Below, one piece after another: positions 10,167 to 19,577 of a stretch of DNA of 64,000 nucleotides. A program made the translations under genes and the position numbers. Each line of letters begins with the position of its first letter. Within the stretch, counting starts at the first letter, position 1. The DNA lies in contig NZ_CALPDF010000002.1 in the NCBI RefSeq assembly GCF_943193175.1, positions 186,001 to 250,000 on the forward strand, in the 5' to 3' direction. The notes beneath the pieces were generated by a model, which worked only from the letters and a program-made list of their open reading frames with translations, was not told the DNA's origin and searched no databases. Source of the stretch: Neobacillus muris. GTDB lineage: Bacteria > Bacillota > Bacilli > Bacillales > Cytobacillaceae.

Positions 10167-10420
10167 TTAGCTTAAAAAGGATAAAATGATTTCCATTATA
10201 CATATTTTTTAAGTAAGGATTTTTTTGTCTATACTATTAGAAAAGCATTAGTTCTATCCAGCGCCATATGGCCTGGAGATGGGCCATTCTAATTAAACTT
10301 CATGACGATAACTAAAGCGAATCCGCTTTTTAAAAATATTTTTTAAATTTGGCAAGATGATCGCAGTAATTTGACTTTTGCATCATCCTCCCAAGTGATT
10401 AGATTGAGAGGGGTAAAAAT
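10167..10420 (+). promoter_or_regulatory. pnp upstream leader region
   Basis: This gap holds a GGCC-GGCC hairpin (about 10270-10284) and a short terminator-like stem AAAGCG/CGCTTT (10314-10329) followed by Ts. These could form a leader or attenuator for pnp. No convincing promoter was found. Confidence 0.3.
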
Positions 10421-12538
10421 ATGGAACAAACGAAACATGCATACTCCATCGATTGGGCCGGCCGTAATTTAACCGTTGAAATTGGACAACTTGCTAAGCA
10501 GGCAAACGGTGCGGTACTAGTCCGTTATGGAGATACTGCTGTATTAAGTACAGCAACGGCTTCAAAGGAGCCAAAGAATTTAGACTTTTTCCCGCTAACC
10601 GTTAACTATGAGGAACGGCTATATGCGGTGGGAAAAATTCCTGGAGGCTTCATCAAGCGTGAAGGCCGCCCAAGTGAGAAAGCGATTTTGGCAAGCCGCC
10701 TCATTGACCGTCCGATTCGACCGCTATTTGCTGACGGTTTCCGAAATGATGTTCAAGTAATCAGCATCGTCATGAGTGTGGACCAGGATTGCTCGCCAGA
10801 AATGGCAGCTATGCTGGGATCATCGTTAGCTCTTAGTGTATCGGATATCCCATTCGAAGGACCGATTGCCGGGGTTGTAGTTGGAAGAGTTGACAATCAT
10901 TTTGTCATCAATCCAACCGTTGAACAATCAGAAAAAAGTGATATTCATTTAACAGTAGCCGGTACCAAAGATGCGATTAACATGGTTGAAGCAGGCGCCA
11001 ATGAAGTGCCTGAAGAAGTCATGCTTGAAGCCATCATGTATGGTCACGAGGAAATTAAACGGCTGATCGATTTTCAAGAGAAGATAGCTGCTGAAATTGG
11101 CAAAGAAAAAATGCAGATTAAGTTATATGAAATTGATGCAGAGCTTGAAGCTGAGGTAAGGCAAATTTGTGAAGAAGACATGATTAAAGCCATTCAGGTT
11201 CAAGAGAAGCATGCTCGCGAGGATGCCATTAATGAAGTGAAAAAACAAGTGATGGCTAAATTTGAAGAGCAAGAGGCAACAGAAGATGACCTAAAGCAGG
11301 TTAAACAAATTCTCGATAAAATTGTCAAGGGCGAGGTCCGCCGCTTAATAACTGTTGAAAAAGTCCGACCAGATGGCCGTAAAATTGATGAAATCCGTCC
11401 TTTATCCTCTCAGGTTGGAATTTTGCCCCGCACCCATGGATCAGGCCTTTTCACCAGAGGGCAGACACAAGCTTTAAGTATCTGTACACTTGGAGCAATG
11501 GGCGATGTGCAAATTCTGGATGGCTTGGGAATTGAAGAGGAGAAGCGTTTTATGCACCATTATAATTTCCCTTCGTTTAGTGTAGGGGAAACTGGGCCAA
11601 TCCGCGGACCAGGCCGCCGTGAAATTGGACACGGTGCTTTGGGAGAACGTGCGCTTGAGCCGGTAATCCCTTCTGAAAAGGATTTCCCGTATACGATTCG
11701 GCTTGTTTCAGAAGTGCTTGAATCAAACGGTTCAACTTCACAGGCAAGCATCTGCGGAAGCACATTAGCAATGATGGATGCAGGTGTTCCGATTAAAGCT
11801 CCTGTTGCAGGGATTGCCATGGGTCTTGTTAAATCCGGCGAACATTATACGGTTTTAACCGATATTCAAGGGATGGAAGACCATTTAGGAGATATGGATT
11901 TCAAAGTGGCCGGGACATCCAAAGGGGTTACGGCGCTGCAAATGGATATTAAGATTGAAGGGCTTTCTCGTGAAATATTAGAAGAAGCTTTGCAGCAAGC
12001 CAAAAAGGGAAGAATGCAAATTTTAGACCATATGCTATCAACCATTTCAGAACCTCGGACCGAGCTGTCACCATTTGCTCCGAAGATTTTAACCATGCAC
12101 ATCAATCCTGATAAAATTCGTGATGTGATTGGGCCTAGCGGCAAACAAATTAATAAAATTATCGAGGAAACTGGCGTTAAGATTGATATTGAACAAGATG
12201 GAACTATCTTTATAGCCTCTGCGAATTCAGAGATGAACCAAAAGGCAAAGAGCATCATTGAAGATATTGTTCGAGAAGTGGTTGTGGGACAAATCTATCT
12301 TGGAAAAGTAAAACGTATCGAAAAATTTGGCGCTTTCGTTGAGATCTTCGCAGGAAAAGACGGATTGGTCCACATTTCCGAACTGGCTGAAGAACGGGTA
12401 GGAAAGGTGGAAGACGTTGTCAAAATCGGCGATGAACTCCTTGTCAAAGTAACCGAAATTGATAAGCAAGGGCGCGTTAACTTATCCCGGAAAGCTGTAT
12501 TGAAAGAGCAGCGAGAAAAGGCAGAAGAAAAGCAATAA
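10421..12538 (+). CDS. pnp: polyribonucleotide nucleotidyltransferase (PNPase)
   Basis: PNPase is the phosphorolytic 3'-5' exoribonuclease of RNA decay, working as a trimer in the cytoplasm. The 705-residue product shows two RNase PH domains separated by a helical domain, then a KH domain ([21 protein letters not shown], trimmed here to [10 protein letters not shown] near residue 570) and a C-terminal S1 domain (about 620-690). The second RNase PH core has [13 protein letters not shown] and the catalytic-region signature [20 protein letters not shown] in part ([12 protein letters not shown]). The ATG follows GAGAGGGG. Length and composition are normal. Confidence 0.97.
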   Translation: MEQTKHAYSIDWAGRNLTVEIGQLAKQANGAVLVRYGDTAVLSTATASKEPKNLDFFPLTVNYEERLYAVGKIPGGFIKREGRPSEKAILASRLIDRPIRPLFADGFRNDVQVISIVMSVDQDCSPEMAAMLGSSLALSVSDIPFEGPIAGVVVGRVDNHFVINPTVEQSEKSDIHLTVAGTKDAINMVEAGANEVPEEVMLEAIMYGHEEIKRLIDFQEKIAAEIGKEKMQIKLYEIDAELEAEVRQICEEDMIKAIQVQEKHAREDAINEVKKQVMAKFEEQEATEDDLKQVKQILDKIVKGEVRRLITVEKVRPDGRKIDEIRPLSSQVGILPRTHGSGLFTRGQTQALSICTLGAMGDVQILDGLGIEEEKRFMHHYNFPSFSVGETGPIRGPGRREIGHGALGERALEPVIPSEKDFPYTIRLVSEVLESNGSTSQASICGSTLAMMDAGVPIKAPVAGIAMGLVKSGEHYTVLTDIQGMEDHLGDMDFKVAGTSKGVTALQMDIKIEGLSREILEEALQQAKKGRMQILDHMLSTISEPRTELSPFAPKILTMHINPDKIRDVIGPSGKQINKIIEETGVKIDIEQDGTIFIASANSEMNQKAKSIIEDIVREVVVGQIYLGKVKRIEKFGAFVEIFAGKDGLVHISELAEERVGKVEDVVKIGDELLVKVTEIDKQGRVNLSRKAVLKEQREKAEEKQ

Positions 12539-12572
12539 TCAGGATGGGACTAGTGCCCATCATGTTTTATTA

Positions 12573-12607
12573 AAAAAGTCAGGCGCCCCCTGACTTTTTC
12601 TTTTTTC
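12573..12607 (+). terminator. pnp terminator
   Basis: AAAAAGTCAGG (12573-12583) pairs with CCTGACTTTTT (12589-12599) around CGCCC, followed by CTTTTTT. A second hairpin, GATGGG/CCCATC, lies just before it (12543-12561). Confidence 0.9.
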
Positions 12608-12717
12608 AATAGAAAGTTTGACATTTGCGGGTTTGGGAAATGTCCTGCACCAGCGGTTATCTTATGTTCTACCTTGTCCTTCTGATACATAATCTGTAAG
12701 GAAGGGGGAACGGAAAG

Positions 12718-13665
12718 ATGAAAAAGGCGTTCACTTTATTTATAATTGGTCTGGCTGCTTTCGTTAGTGTAAACAATCCCATTGTCAATCGGTATCTTGC
12801 TGATATAACAGAATCCGCTTTGCCAGCAGGCAATGATTCGGATTCACTTTACCAAAGCATAATCAAACATGCACCTACATACGAAAAACCACCTTCTGAT
12901 GCCAAAATTGACCGGGTTTGGAAGGCAATGCCTGGTTATAACGGATTAAAGGTTGATGTGGAAGCATCCTATAAGAATATGAAAAATAAAGGTGTTTTTG
13001 ATAAAGATAAGCTAGTATATACCCAAGTGAAACCAAAAATACATTTGGATGATTTAGCTCCTTCTCCCATTTATCGAGGACATCCTGAAAAACCAATGGT
13101 ATCGTTTATTATTAATGTTGCATGGGGCAATGAATATTTGGCGGATATGCTTAAAACATTAAAAAGGCATAATGTATCAGCCAGTTTTTTTCTTGAAGGA
13201 AATTGGGTTAAAAAAAATCCTGAGCTTGCCAAGATGATCGTCAGCGCTGGACATGAGGTGGGGAACCACTCCTATTCCCATCCCGATATGGCGAAGCTGA
13301 CGGCTTCTCAAGCCAGGGAACAAATCATCAAGACGAATGAAATCATCGAGGCCGTAACAGAGCAGAAATGTTATTGGTTCGCACCGCCAAGCGGCAGTTA
13401 CCGTGATGAAACAATAAAGATTGCCCATGATTTACAATTGAAAACCGTCATGTGGACAGTGGATACGATTGATTGGCAAAAGCCAGCCCCTGAAACCTTA
13501 ATCAATCGTGTCATCCCAAAAGTAGAGAATGGGGCAATTATCCTGATGCACCCGACCGATTCCACGGCCAAAGCGCTTGACCGGTTAATTACAGAAATTG
13601 AGCAAAAAAATTTAAAAATAGGTACAGTTACAGAATTAATGAAGGAAGAGAGAATTTTGAAATAG
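12718..13665 (+). CDS. ylxY: sporulation-type polysaccharide deacetylase family protein YlxY
   Basis: A 315-residue secreted or membrane-anchored NodB-fold protein with an N-terminal hydrophobic signal (about 4-22). The homology domain covers about residues 120-300: VSFIINVAWGNEY, ASFFLEGNWVKKNP, GHEVGNHSYSHPD, WFAPPSGSYRDE and ILMHPTD. The first motif, TFDDG in active deacetylases, reads NVAWG here, so the base and metal-binding aspartates are missing, although the HxxxH-type motif (HSYSH) remains. It lies between pnp and mlpA as in B. subtilis. Chitooligosaccharide or peptidoglycan deacetylase activity is therefore doubtful. Confidence 0.88.
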   Translation: MKKAFTLFIIGLAAFVSVNNPIVNRYLADITESALPAGNDSDSLYQSIIKHAPTYEKPPSDAKIDRVWKAMPGYNGLKVDVEASYKNMKNKGVFDKDKLVYTQVKPKIHLDDLAPSPIYRGHPEKPMVSFIINVAWGNEYLADMLKTLKRHNVSASFFLEGNWVKKNPELAKMIVSAGHEVGNHSYSHPDMAKLTASQAREQIIKTNEIIEAVTEQKCYWFAPPSGSYRDETIKIAHDLQLKTVMWTVDTIDWQKPAPETLINRVIPKVENGAIILMHPTDSTAKALDRLITEIEQKNLKIGTVTELMKEERILK

Positions 13666-13760
13666 GAGGAAAGGATAGCTTAAAGTTGGATAAAATAGTC
13701 ATAATAGGTATAATTAAGTATTGGATATGAGCATCCGCTGTATAGACAGGAGGAAGTCGA

Positions 13761-15071
13761 TTGATAAATAAGTACACTTGTAAAAATGGAGTAAGAATTG
13801 TTCTAGAACAAATTCCCAGCGTTCGATCCGTAGCCATTGGAATCTGGATTGGAACCGGTTCTAGAAATGAAAATCAAGAAACAAACGGGATCTCCCATTT
13901 TCTTGAACATATGTTTTTTAAAGGAACTGCCACAAAAACTGCTAAAGAAATAGCGGAGTCCTTCGACAGTATCGGGGGCCAAGTAAATGCTTTCACCTCA
14001 AAAGAGTATACCTGCTACTATGCGAAAGTTCTTGATACACATTCAAAATTTGCTCTTGATGTATTAGCAGATATGTTCTTTCATTCGACCTTCGTTGAAG
14101 AGGAATTAAATAAGGAAAGAAATGTCGTTCTTGAAGAAATAAAAATGTATGAAGATACACCGGATGACATTGTGCATGACTTGCTTAGCCAGGCAGTCTA
14201 TGAAGACCATCCGCTGGGATATCCCATTCTAGGAACAGAAGAAACATTAAATACTTTTACCGGCCAGTCACTTAAAGACTATATTCATCAAAGATACACA
14301 CCAGAAAATGTCGTGATTTCAATAGCAGGAAACGTTCCGGAAGCCTTTATATATGAGGTGGAAAAGTATTTTGGTTCCTATGAAGGAGGGAATCAGGATA
14401 CAGTTGGAAATCCTCCTGTTTTTCATGCCAATCGCAAGTCTAGAAAGAAAGACACGGAGCAGGCTCATTTATGCATTGGATTTGAAGGGTTAAAAGTTGG
14501 ACATGAGAATATTTATAGTTTGATTACCTTGAATAACATTTTAGGCGGCAGCATGAGCTCAAGGTTATTTCAAGATGTCCGGGAACAAAGAGGCTTAGCT
14601 TACTCCATTTTCTCCTATCATTCTGCTTATCAGGATAGTGGAATTGTAACGATTTACGGGGGAACGGGTGCAAAGCAGCTTAATGTTTTATTTGATACCG
14701 TTCAAGAAACGCTGGAGAAATTGAAGCAAGATGGAATTACTGAAAAGGAACTGACGAACAGCAAAGAGCAGCTGAAAGGCGGATTGATGCTTAGCTTAGA
14801 AAGTACCAATAGCCGCATGAGCCGAAATGGAAAGAACGAGCTCTTGTTAAAACGGCATCGTTCGTTAGACGAGATTATTGAGGAAATTGATCAGGTGACA
14901 AAACGTAGTGTCGATGAAATGGCACGAAAAGTGTTCACTGACCATTTTTCTGTTTCATTGGTTAGTCCAGACGGGAATTTGCCTGATAAATTAGTTTTAA
15001 AAAAAACGGTTCGATTTTTTCGAACTGTTTTTTTTTTAGATGGATTAGTCACTTTCCTTTTCGTAGTCTAA
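13761..15071 (+). CDS. mlpA: M16 family zinc peptidase MlpA, with an unusual C-terminal extension
   Basis: A pitrilysin-type zinc metallopeptidase related to mitochondrial processing peptidase; the B. subtilis homologue is YmxG/MlpA. The zinc motif HFLEH is at residues 46-50 and the downstream acidic ligand is in NVVLEEIKMYEDTP. The second, inactive half follows. The start is TTG, placed by the AGGAGGAAG site. The family normally ends near residue 409, after SPDGNLP; here the frame stays open for about 28 more residues, through a terminator hairpin at 15006-15038, and ends 50 bp before ymxH. The tail is F/V-rich and looks like translated terminator. TGATAA occurs in another frame at the expected end. 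Confidence 0.9.
   Translation: MINKYTCKNGVRIVLEQIPSVRSVAIGIWIGTGSRNENQETNGISHFLEHMFFKGTATKTAKEIAESFDSIGGQVNAFTSKEYTCYYAKVLDTHSKFALDVLADMFFHSTFVEEELNKERNVVLEEIKMYEDTPDDIVHDLLSQAVYEDHPLGYPILGTEETLNTFTGQSLKDYIHQRYTPENVVISIAGNVPEAFIYEVEKYFGSYEGGNQDTVGNPPVFHANRKSRKKDTEQAHLCIGFEGLKVGHENIYSLITLNNILGGSMSSRLFQDVREQRGLAYSIFSYHSAYQDSGIVTIYGGTGAKQLNVLFDTVQETLEKLKQDGITEKELTNSKEQLKGGLMLSLESTNSRMSRNGKNELLLKRHRSLDEIIEEIDQVTKRSVDEMARKVFTDHFSVSLVSPDGNLPDKLVLKKTVRFFRTVFFLDGLVTFLFVV
15006..15038 (+). terminator. terminator hairpin inside the 3' end of the mlpA frame
   Basis: AACGGTTCG pairs with CGAACTGTT (one G-U pair) around a T-rich loop and is followed by ten Ts. It is translated as part of the mlpA frame, which runs on to 15071. 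Confidence 0.8.
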
Positions 15072-15121
15072 ACTGGGACTTCCCGCTATACACTAGTAGA
15101 AAAGGAGAGAGGAGCCTTGCT

Positions 15122-15361
15122 ATGAGACTAAGCGAATTAAGCGGGAAAGAAATCGTCGATGTTAAAAAGGCAGAACGTCTTGGCGTACTAGGCCAAACCG
15201 ATTTAGAAATCAACGAAACAACCGGACAAATTCAGGCATTGTTAATTCCCTCAGTAAAATGGTTTGGTTTGAGAAAACAGGGCGGAGAAATTAGAGTCCC
15301 TTGGCAGCATATTAAAAAAATCGGATTAGATATGATTATTATAGATGTACCTGAGGAATAA
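15122..15361 (+). CDS. ymxH: YlmC/YmxH family PRC-barrel sporulation protein
   Basis: A 79-residue PRC-barrel protein of the YlmC/YmxH family. Typical features are MRLSELSGKEIVDV at the N-terminus and RVPWQHIKKIGLDMIIID at the end (here EIRVPWQHIKKIG). Family members are widespread in spore-formers, but the molecular function is not known. The ATG follows a double GGAGAGAGGAG site. It is closely followed by a strong terminator, so it ends the mlpA transcript or stands alone, and it precedes the dipicolinate genes. Confidence 0.88.
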   Translation: MRLSELSGKEIVDVKKAERLGVLGQTDLEINETTGQIQALLIPSVKWFGLRKQGGEIRVPWQHIKKIGLDMIIIDVPEE

Positions 15362-15370
15362 ACCGGGATA

Positions 15371-15407
15371 AAAGCCCAAGCAAAATAACTTTTGCTTGGG
15401 CTTTTTT
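15371..15407 (+). terminator. ymxH terminator
   Basis: A 15-bp perfect stem (AAAGCCCAAGCAAAA, 15371-15385, with 15390-15404) has a TAAC loop and ends in a T-run. Confidence 0.95.
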
Positions 15408-15429
15408 ATTTTCCTGGGCAGGAAAACTC

Positions 15430-15457
15430 ACAGTTTAATTGGTTCTTACATAAGATG
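15430..15457 (+). promoter_or_regulatory. candidate sigma-K promoter of dpaAB
   Basis: AC (15430-15431) lies 17 bp before CATAAGATG (15449-15457). The sigma-K consensus is AC-N16/17-CATANNNTA. Dipicolinate synthase is mother-cell, sigma-K dependent in B. subtilis. The last base of the -10 departs from consensus. Confidence 0.4.
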
Positions 15458-15518
15458 TGGAAGTGACAAAGCAAATAGAAATTCTGCAGGATTTTATTAA
15501 AAGAAGGTGAATGCTTTC

Positions 15519-16421
15519 ATGCTGACAGAGATGCAGATAGCCATTATCGGCGGGGATGCCAGACAGCTGGAAATCATCCGAAAGCTAACAGAATTAGATG
15601 CAAGATTATCACTAATTGGTTTTGAACAACTGGATCACGCCTTTACTGGAGCGGTCAAGGAAAAGTTAGATGAAGTCGATTTTGCTAATATAGATGCCAT
15701 TATTTTGCCGGTTGCGGGAACGAATTATGAAGGACAGGTAGAAACGATTTTTTCCAATGAAAAAGTGGTTTTGACGGAAGATATTTTGTCTAAAACCCCA
15801 GAACATTGCACCATTTACTCGGGTATATCGAATGCCTATTTAAATGGAATTGTTAAGCAGTCGAAAAGAACCTTAATTCAGCTATTTTCAAGGGACGATG
15901 TTGCCATCTATAATTCAATTCCAACTGTCGAAGGCACGATTATGATGGCGATTCAGCATACTGACTTCACTATCCATGGTTCCAATCTTACCGTTCTCGG
16001 ATTGGGAAGGTGTGGAATGAGCATTGCCAGAGCATTTCATGCCCTAGGTGCAAAAGTCAAAGTCGGAGCAAGAAAAAGTGAACACCTTGCTAGAATAACC
16101 GAAATGGGGGTAACTCCGTTTCATCTCAGCAATATTGTAAACGAGGTGTCCGATACAGATATATTAATCAATACTATTCCCTGCCAAATTGTGAGTGCGA
16201 GCGTCATATCAAAGCTGCCCCCGCATTCATTAATCATTGATATTGCCTCAAAGCCAGGCGGAACTGATTTCCGCTATGCAGAAAAAAGAGGAATAAAGGC
16301 ATTGCTGGCTCCCAGTCTGCCAGGGATTGTTGCCCCTAAGACAGCTGGGCAAATTCTAGCAGATGTTCTTTCGCAATTACTCCAGGATGACCTTAATAAC
16401 CGAAAGGGGAAAGGAAAATGA
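15519..16421 (+). CDS. dpaA: dipicolinate synthase subunit A
   Basis: DpaA (SpoVFA), with DpaB, oxidises the lysine-pathway intermediate to dipicolinic acid in the mother cell; the acid is then taken into the spore core. The 300-residue product begins MLTEMQIAIIGGDARQLEIIRKL. ATG 15519 is chosen because AAGGTGA ends 8 nt upstream; a GTG at 15507 would lie inside that site. A Rossmann dinucleotide motif VLGLGRCGMSIAR (about 155-167) and the PSLPGIVAPKTAGQI segment are present. It overlaps dpaB by 4 bp. Next come asd-dapG-dapA, which supply the precursor. Confidence 0.96.
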   Translation: MLTEMQIAIIGGDARQLEIIRKLTELDARLSLIGFEQLDHAFTGAVKEKLDEVDFANIDAIILPVAGTNYEGQVETIFSNEKVVLTEDILSKTPEHCTIYSGISNAYLNGIVKQSKRTLIQLFSRDDVAIYNSIPTVEGTIMMAIQHTDFTIHGSNLTVLGLGRCGMSIARAFHALGAKVKVGARKSEHLARITEMGVTPFHLSNIVNEVSDTDILINTIPCQIVSASVISKLPPHSLIIDIASKPGGTDFRYAEKRGIKALLAPSLPGIVAPKTAGQILADVLSQLLQDDLNNRKGKGK

Positions 16422-17017
16422 GTCTACAAGGCAAGAGAATTGGATTTGGATTAACCGGCTCCCATTGTACTTACGATGCTGTTTTTCCGGAAATAGAAAA
16501 GCTTGTTCAGGCCGGAGCAGAGGTAGTGCCGGTAGTGACATACACGGTGAAAAATACAGATACCAGGTTTGGCAAAGGAGAAGATTGGGTAGAGCGGATT
16601 GAGGATTTAACGGGTAATAAGGTAATCGATTCAATCGTCAAAGCCGAACCATTAGGACCGAAAATGCCGCTCGATTGCATGGTCATTGCTCCTTTAACAG
16701 GCGTGTCGATGAGTAAATTTGCCAATGCCATGAATGACAGTCCTGTATTAATGGCCGCCAAAGCAACATTGAGAAATCTAAAACCAGTGGTGCTGGGAAT
16801 ATCAACAAATGATGCCCTAGGATTAAATGGTGTCAACTTAATGAGGTTAATGGCCGCCAAAAATATCTACTTTATTCCTTATGGCCAGGATGATCCAATT
16901 AACAAACCAAATTCAATGGTTGCAAGAATGTCCATGTTAGTTGAAACAGTGGAAACCGCATTAGAAGGAAAGCAAATCCAGCCGGTTTTGGTCGAACGTT
17001 ATAAAGATGGTGACTAA
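16418..17017 (+). CDS. dpaB: dipicolinate synthase subunit B
   Basis: DpaB (SpoVFB) is the flavoprotein-like partner of DpaA in dipicolinate synthesis. The 199-residue product starts MSLQGKRIGFGLTGSHCTYD and shows the flavoprotein fold pattern: GLTGSHC at the phosphate loop, MVIAPLTGVSMSKFANAM, and NLMRLMAAKNIYFIPYGQDD. The length equals that of relatives. It is coupled to dpaA by an ATGA overlap. The gene is likely expressed only in the mother cell during late sporulation, following dpaA. Confidence 0.95.
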   Translation: MSLQGKRIGFGLTGSHCTYDAVFPEIEKLVQAGAEVVPVVTYTVKNTDTRFGKGEDWVERIEDLTGNKVIDSIVKAEPLGPKMPLDCMVIAPLTGVSMSKFANAMNDSPVLMAAKATLRNLKPVVLGISTNDALGLNGVNLMRLMAAKNIYFIPYGQDDPINKPNSMVARMSMLVETVETALEGKQIQPVLVERYKDGD

Positions 17018-17080
17018 ATTAAATCCCCTATATAAATATGGTTATTTCTTTAATAGAATATGATAAAATAGATTAATCAT

Positions 17081-17118
17081 TCATCAGTGGGTTCATTTTG
17101 AAGATGGCCTGCTGATGA
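17081..17118 (+). other. hairpin in the asd leader
   Basis: TCATCAG (17081-17087) pairs with CTGATGA (17112-17118), with GG/CC inside the loop extending it. The role is unknown; it lies in the 173-bp gap before asd and does not have a T-run. Confidence 0.4.
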
Positions 17119-17190
17119 GTTAACCAATAATGAAATGCTGGCAAAATTCCAGAATAGTGACCAGCTGGTATAGGAAGGGGAACACACAGA

Positions 17191-18240
17191 ATGAATCAGC
17201 AAAATGGATTTCACGTTGCTGTTGTAGGGGCAACAGGTGCAGTTGGACAACAAATGATTAACACATTAGTTAAGCAAAACTTCCCTATCGAAAAGCTTAC
17301 TCTTTTGTCATCATCACGTTCAGCAGGGCAGAAAATAACCGTTAATGGAGAGGAAATTACAGTTCAAGAGGCAAAACCTGAAAGCTTTGAAGGCGTGGAT
17401 ATCGCCTTATTTAGTGCTGGAGGCAGTGTTTCTAAAGAATTGGCTCCAGAAGCAGCTAAACGTGGAGCAATCGTAGTGGACAACACAAGTGCATTCCGAA
17501 TGGATCCTGATAAACCGTTAGTTGTTCCAGAAGTTAATGAAGATGACTTGAAGAATCATAACGGCATTATCGCCAACCCGAACTGCTCGACTATCCAAAT
17601 GGTTGTGGCGCTAGAACCGATTCGCCAAAAATTCGGTTTGAAAAAAGTGATTGTATCCACCTATCAAGCAGTATCTGGAGCTGGTGCCGCTGCAATCCAG
17701 GAATTAATGGATGAAACCAAGGCTGTTCTGGCTGATGAAGCATATGAGCCAAAAATTCTTCCTGTTAAATCCGATCAAAAACATTATCAAATAGCTTTTA
17801 ATGCGATTCCGCAAATTGATAAATTTCAAGAGAATGGTTATACATTCGAAGAAATGAAAATGATAAATGAGACAAAGAAAATTATGCATTTACCAGAGCT
17901 TCAGGTTTCTGCGACATGCGTCCGGCTTCCAGTCCCTGTAGGGCATTCTGAATCTGTATATTTTGAGATTGAGGCGGACCATGTAAGTGCTGAAGAAATT
18001 AAAGCATTATTAAAGGACGCGCCTGGTGTCGTGCTGCAGGACGATCCAGACAATCAAGTTTATCCAATGCCTGCTGATTGCGTTGGCAAAAACGAGGTAT
18101 TTGTCGGACGGATCCGTAAAGACATCGACGAAGACCGCGGTTTTCATATGTGGGTAGTATCTGATAACCTCCTCAAAGGCGCAGCCTGGAATTCTGTACA
18201 AATTGCCCAAAGTTTAGTCAAATTAGGCTTAGTTAAATAA
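17191..18240 (+). CDS. asd: aspartate-semialdehyde dehydrogenase
   Basis: Asd reduces aspartyl phosphate to aspartate semialdehyde with NADPH, the branch point for lysine, diaminopimelate, threonine and methionine. The 349-residue product has the nucleotide motif GATGAVGQQ (13-21) and the catalytic cysteine 132 in [22 protein letters not shown] and the substrate-binding [11 protein letters not shown] segment follow. The ATG follows AGGAAGGGG. It is the first gene of asd-dapG-dapA, downstream of dpaAB, so the cluster covers the route from aspartate to dipicolinate precursor. Confidence 0.97.
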   Translation: MNQQNGFHVAVVGATGAVGQQMINTLVKQNFPIEKLTLLSSSRSAGQKITVNGEEITVQEAKPESFEGVDIALFSAGGSVSKELAPEAAKRGAIVVDNTSAFRMDPDKPLVVPEVNEDDLKNHNGIIANPNCSTIQMVVALEPIRQKFGLKKVIVSTYQAVSGAGAAAIQELMDETKAVLADEAYEPKILPVKSDQKHYQIAFNAIPQIDKFQENGYTFEEMKMINETKKIMHLPELQVSATCVRLPVPVGHSESVYFEIEADHVSAEEIKALLKDAPGVVLQDDPDNQVYPMPADCVGKNEVFVGRIRKDIDEDRGFHMWVVSDNLLKGAAWNSVQIAQSLVKLGLVK

Positions 18241-18272
18241 GCAACATCAATAAAGGCAGGTTTAGGATCAAT

Positions 18273-19517
18273 ATGAAGATCATTGTTCAAAAATTTGGCG
18301 GTACATCCGTAAAGGATGAAAAAAGCAGAAAACACGCACAACGCCATATAGAAAAAGCCATTGCTGAGGGCTATAAAGTGGCAGTTGTTGTATCGGCGAT
18401 GGGCAGAAGCGGAGATCCTTATGCAACAGATACCCTTCTTTCCTTAGTAGGCGGTAATGTAAGCAAGATTTCTAAGCGGGAACATGATTTGCTCTTGTCC
18501 TGCGGCGAGGTCATTTCTAGTGTGGTCTTTACGAATATGCTTTTGGACAGCGGCATCCAAGCAGCCGCATTAACTGGAGCTCAAGCAGGATTTCGAACGA
18601 ACAGTGACCATACGAATGCTAAAATCGTTGAAATGAAATGCGACCGTTTGTTAAGGGAATTGGAAACCCATGATGTTGTCGTTGTTGCCGGATTCCAAGG
18701 TGCAGCAAAGAATGGAGATGTAACAACAATCGGACGCGGCGGGAGTGATACCTCAGCAGCTGCCCTAGGGGCCGCCCTGAATGCAGAGTGGATTGATATT
18801 TTTACCGATGTTGAGGGGATTATGACGGCGGACCCGCGCATTGTTGAAAACGCCCGGCCGCTTTCCGTAGTAACCTATAATGAGGTTTGCAATATGGCGT
18901 ATCAAGGAGCAAAAGTCATTCATCCGAGAGCAGTGGAGATTGCTATGCAGGCAAAAGTTCCAATCAGGATTCGTTCAACTTATTCTGATAACCTCGGTAC
19001 GTTGGTAACAGCCTTAAATAGGCAAAATCGCGGCAGTGACATTAGGGAACGGCTTGTTACGGGAATCGCCCACGTATCCAATGTCACGCAAATTAAAGTA
19101 TTTGCGAAAAAAGAGCAATATTATTTGCAGGCTGAAGTGTTCAAAGCTATGGCGAATGAACAAATCAGCGTAGATTTTATCAATATTTCTCCTAATAGTG
19201 TTGTATATACGGTAACAGATGAAATGGCGGACCGTGCCATTAAAGTATTGCAGGATTTGGGCCACGATCCGGTGGCAGAAAGGCATTGTGCCAAAGTTTC
19301 CGTTGTTGGGGCAGGCATTGCAGGGGTCCCAGGAGTAACCTCTAAAATTGTCTCAGCTTTGTCCGACCAAGGCATTCGTATTTTGCAATCTGCTGACAGT
19401 CATACAACAATTTGGGTCTTAGTGAAACAAGATGATTTAGTAAAATCGGTTAATGCATTACATGATGCCTTTCAATTAGAGGAAGAGACCATGGAATATA
19501 ATCTTTCCGATATATAA
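18273..19517 (+). CDS. dapG: aspartokinase I (diaminopimelate-sensitive type)
   Basis: Aspartokinase phosphorylates aspartate, the first step of the aspartate family pathway. The 414-residue product has KFGGTSV (7-13) in the N-terminal kinase domain, GRGGSDTSAAALG for ATP binding, and two C-terminal ACT domains (about 270-410). Its place between asd and dapA identifies it as the DapG isozyme, which in B. subtilis is inhibited by meso-diaminopimelate. It is a single polypeptide; whether an internal start makes a separate beta subunit, as in other aspartokinases, cannot be told. Confidence 0.95.
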   Translation: MKIIVQKFGGTSVKDEKSRKHAQRHIEKAIAEGYKVAVVVSAMGRSGDPYATDTLLSLVGGNVSKISKREHDLLLSCGEVISSVVFTNMLLDSGIQAAALTGAQAGFRTNSDHTNAKIVEMKCDRLLRELETHDVVVVAGFQGAAKNGDVTTIGRGGSDTSAAALGAALNAEWIDIFTDVEGIMTADPRIVENARPLSVVTYNEVCNMAYQGAKVIHPRAVEIAMQAKVPIRIRSTYSDNLGTLVTALNRQNRGSDIRERLVTGIAHVSNVTQIKVFAKKEQYYLQAEVFKAMANEQISVDFINISPNSVVYTVTDEMADRAIKVLQDLGHDPVAERHCAKVSVVGAGIAGVPGVTSKIVSALSDQGIRILQSADSHTTIWVLVKQDDLVKSVNALHDAFQLEEETMEYNLSDI

Positions 19518-19577
19518 ACTGGTTAATAAGCTTCATAAGGAAAAGCTAATAGCCAGCGGTTTGAGAGGAGTAAGAAA

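Noticed and set aside
12618..12646. TTGACA upstream of ylxY as a sigma-A promoter
   Set aside because: The sequence 17 bp downstream is TGTCCT, a poor -10.
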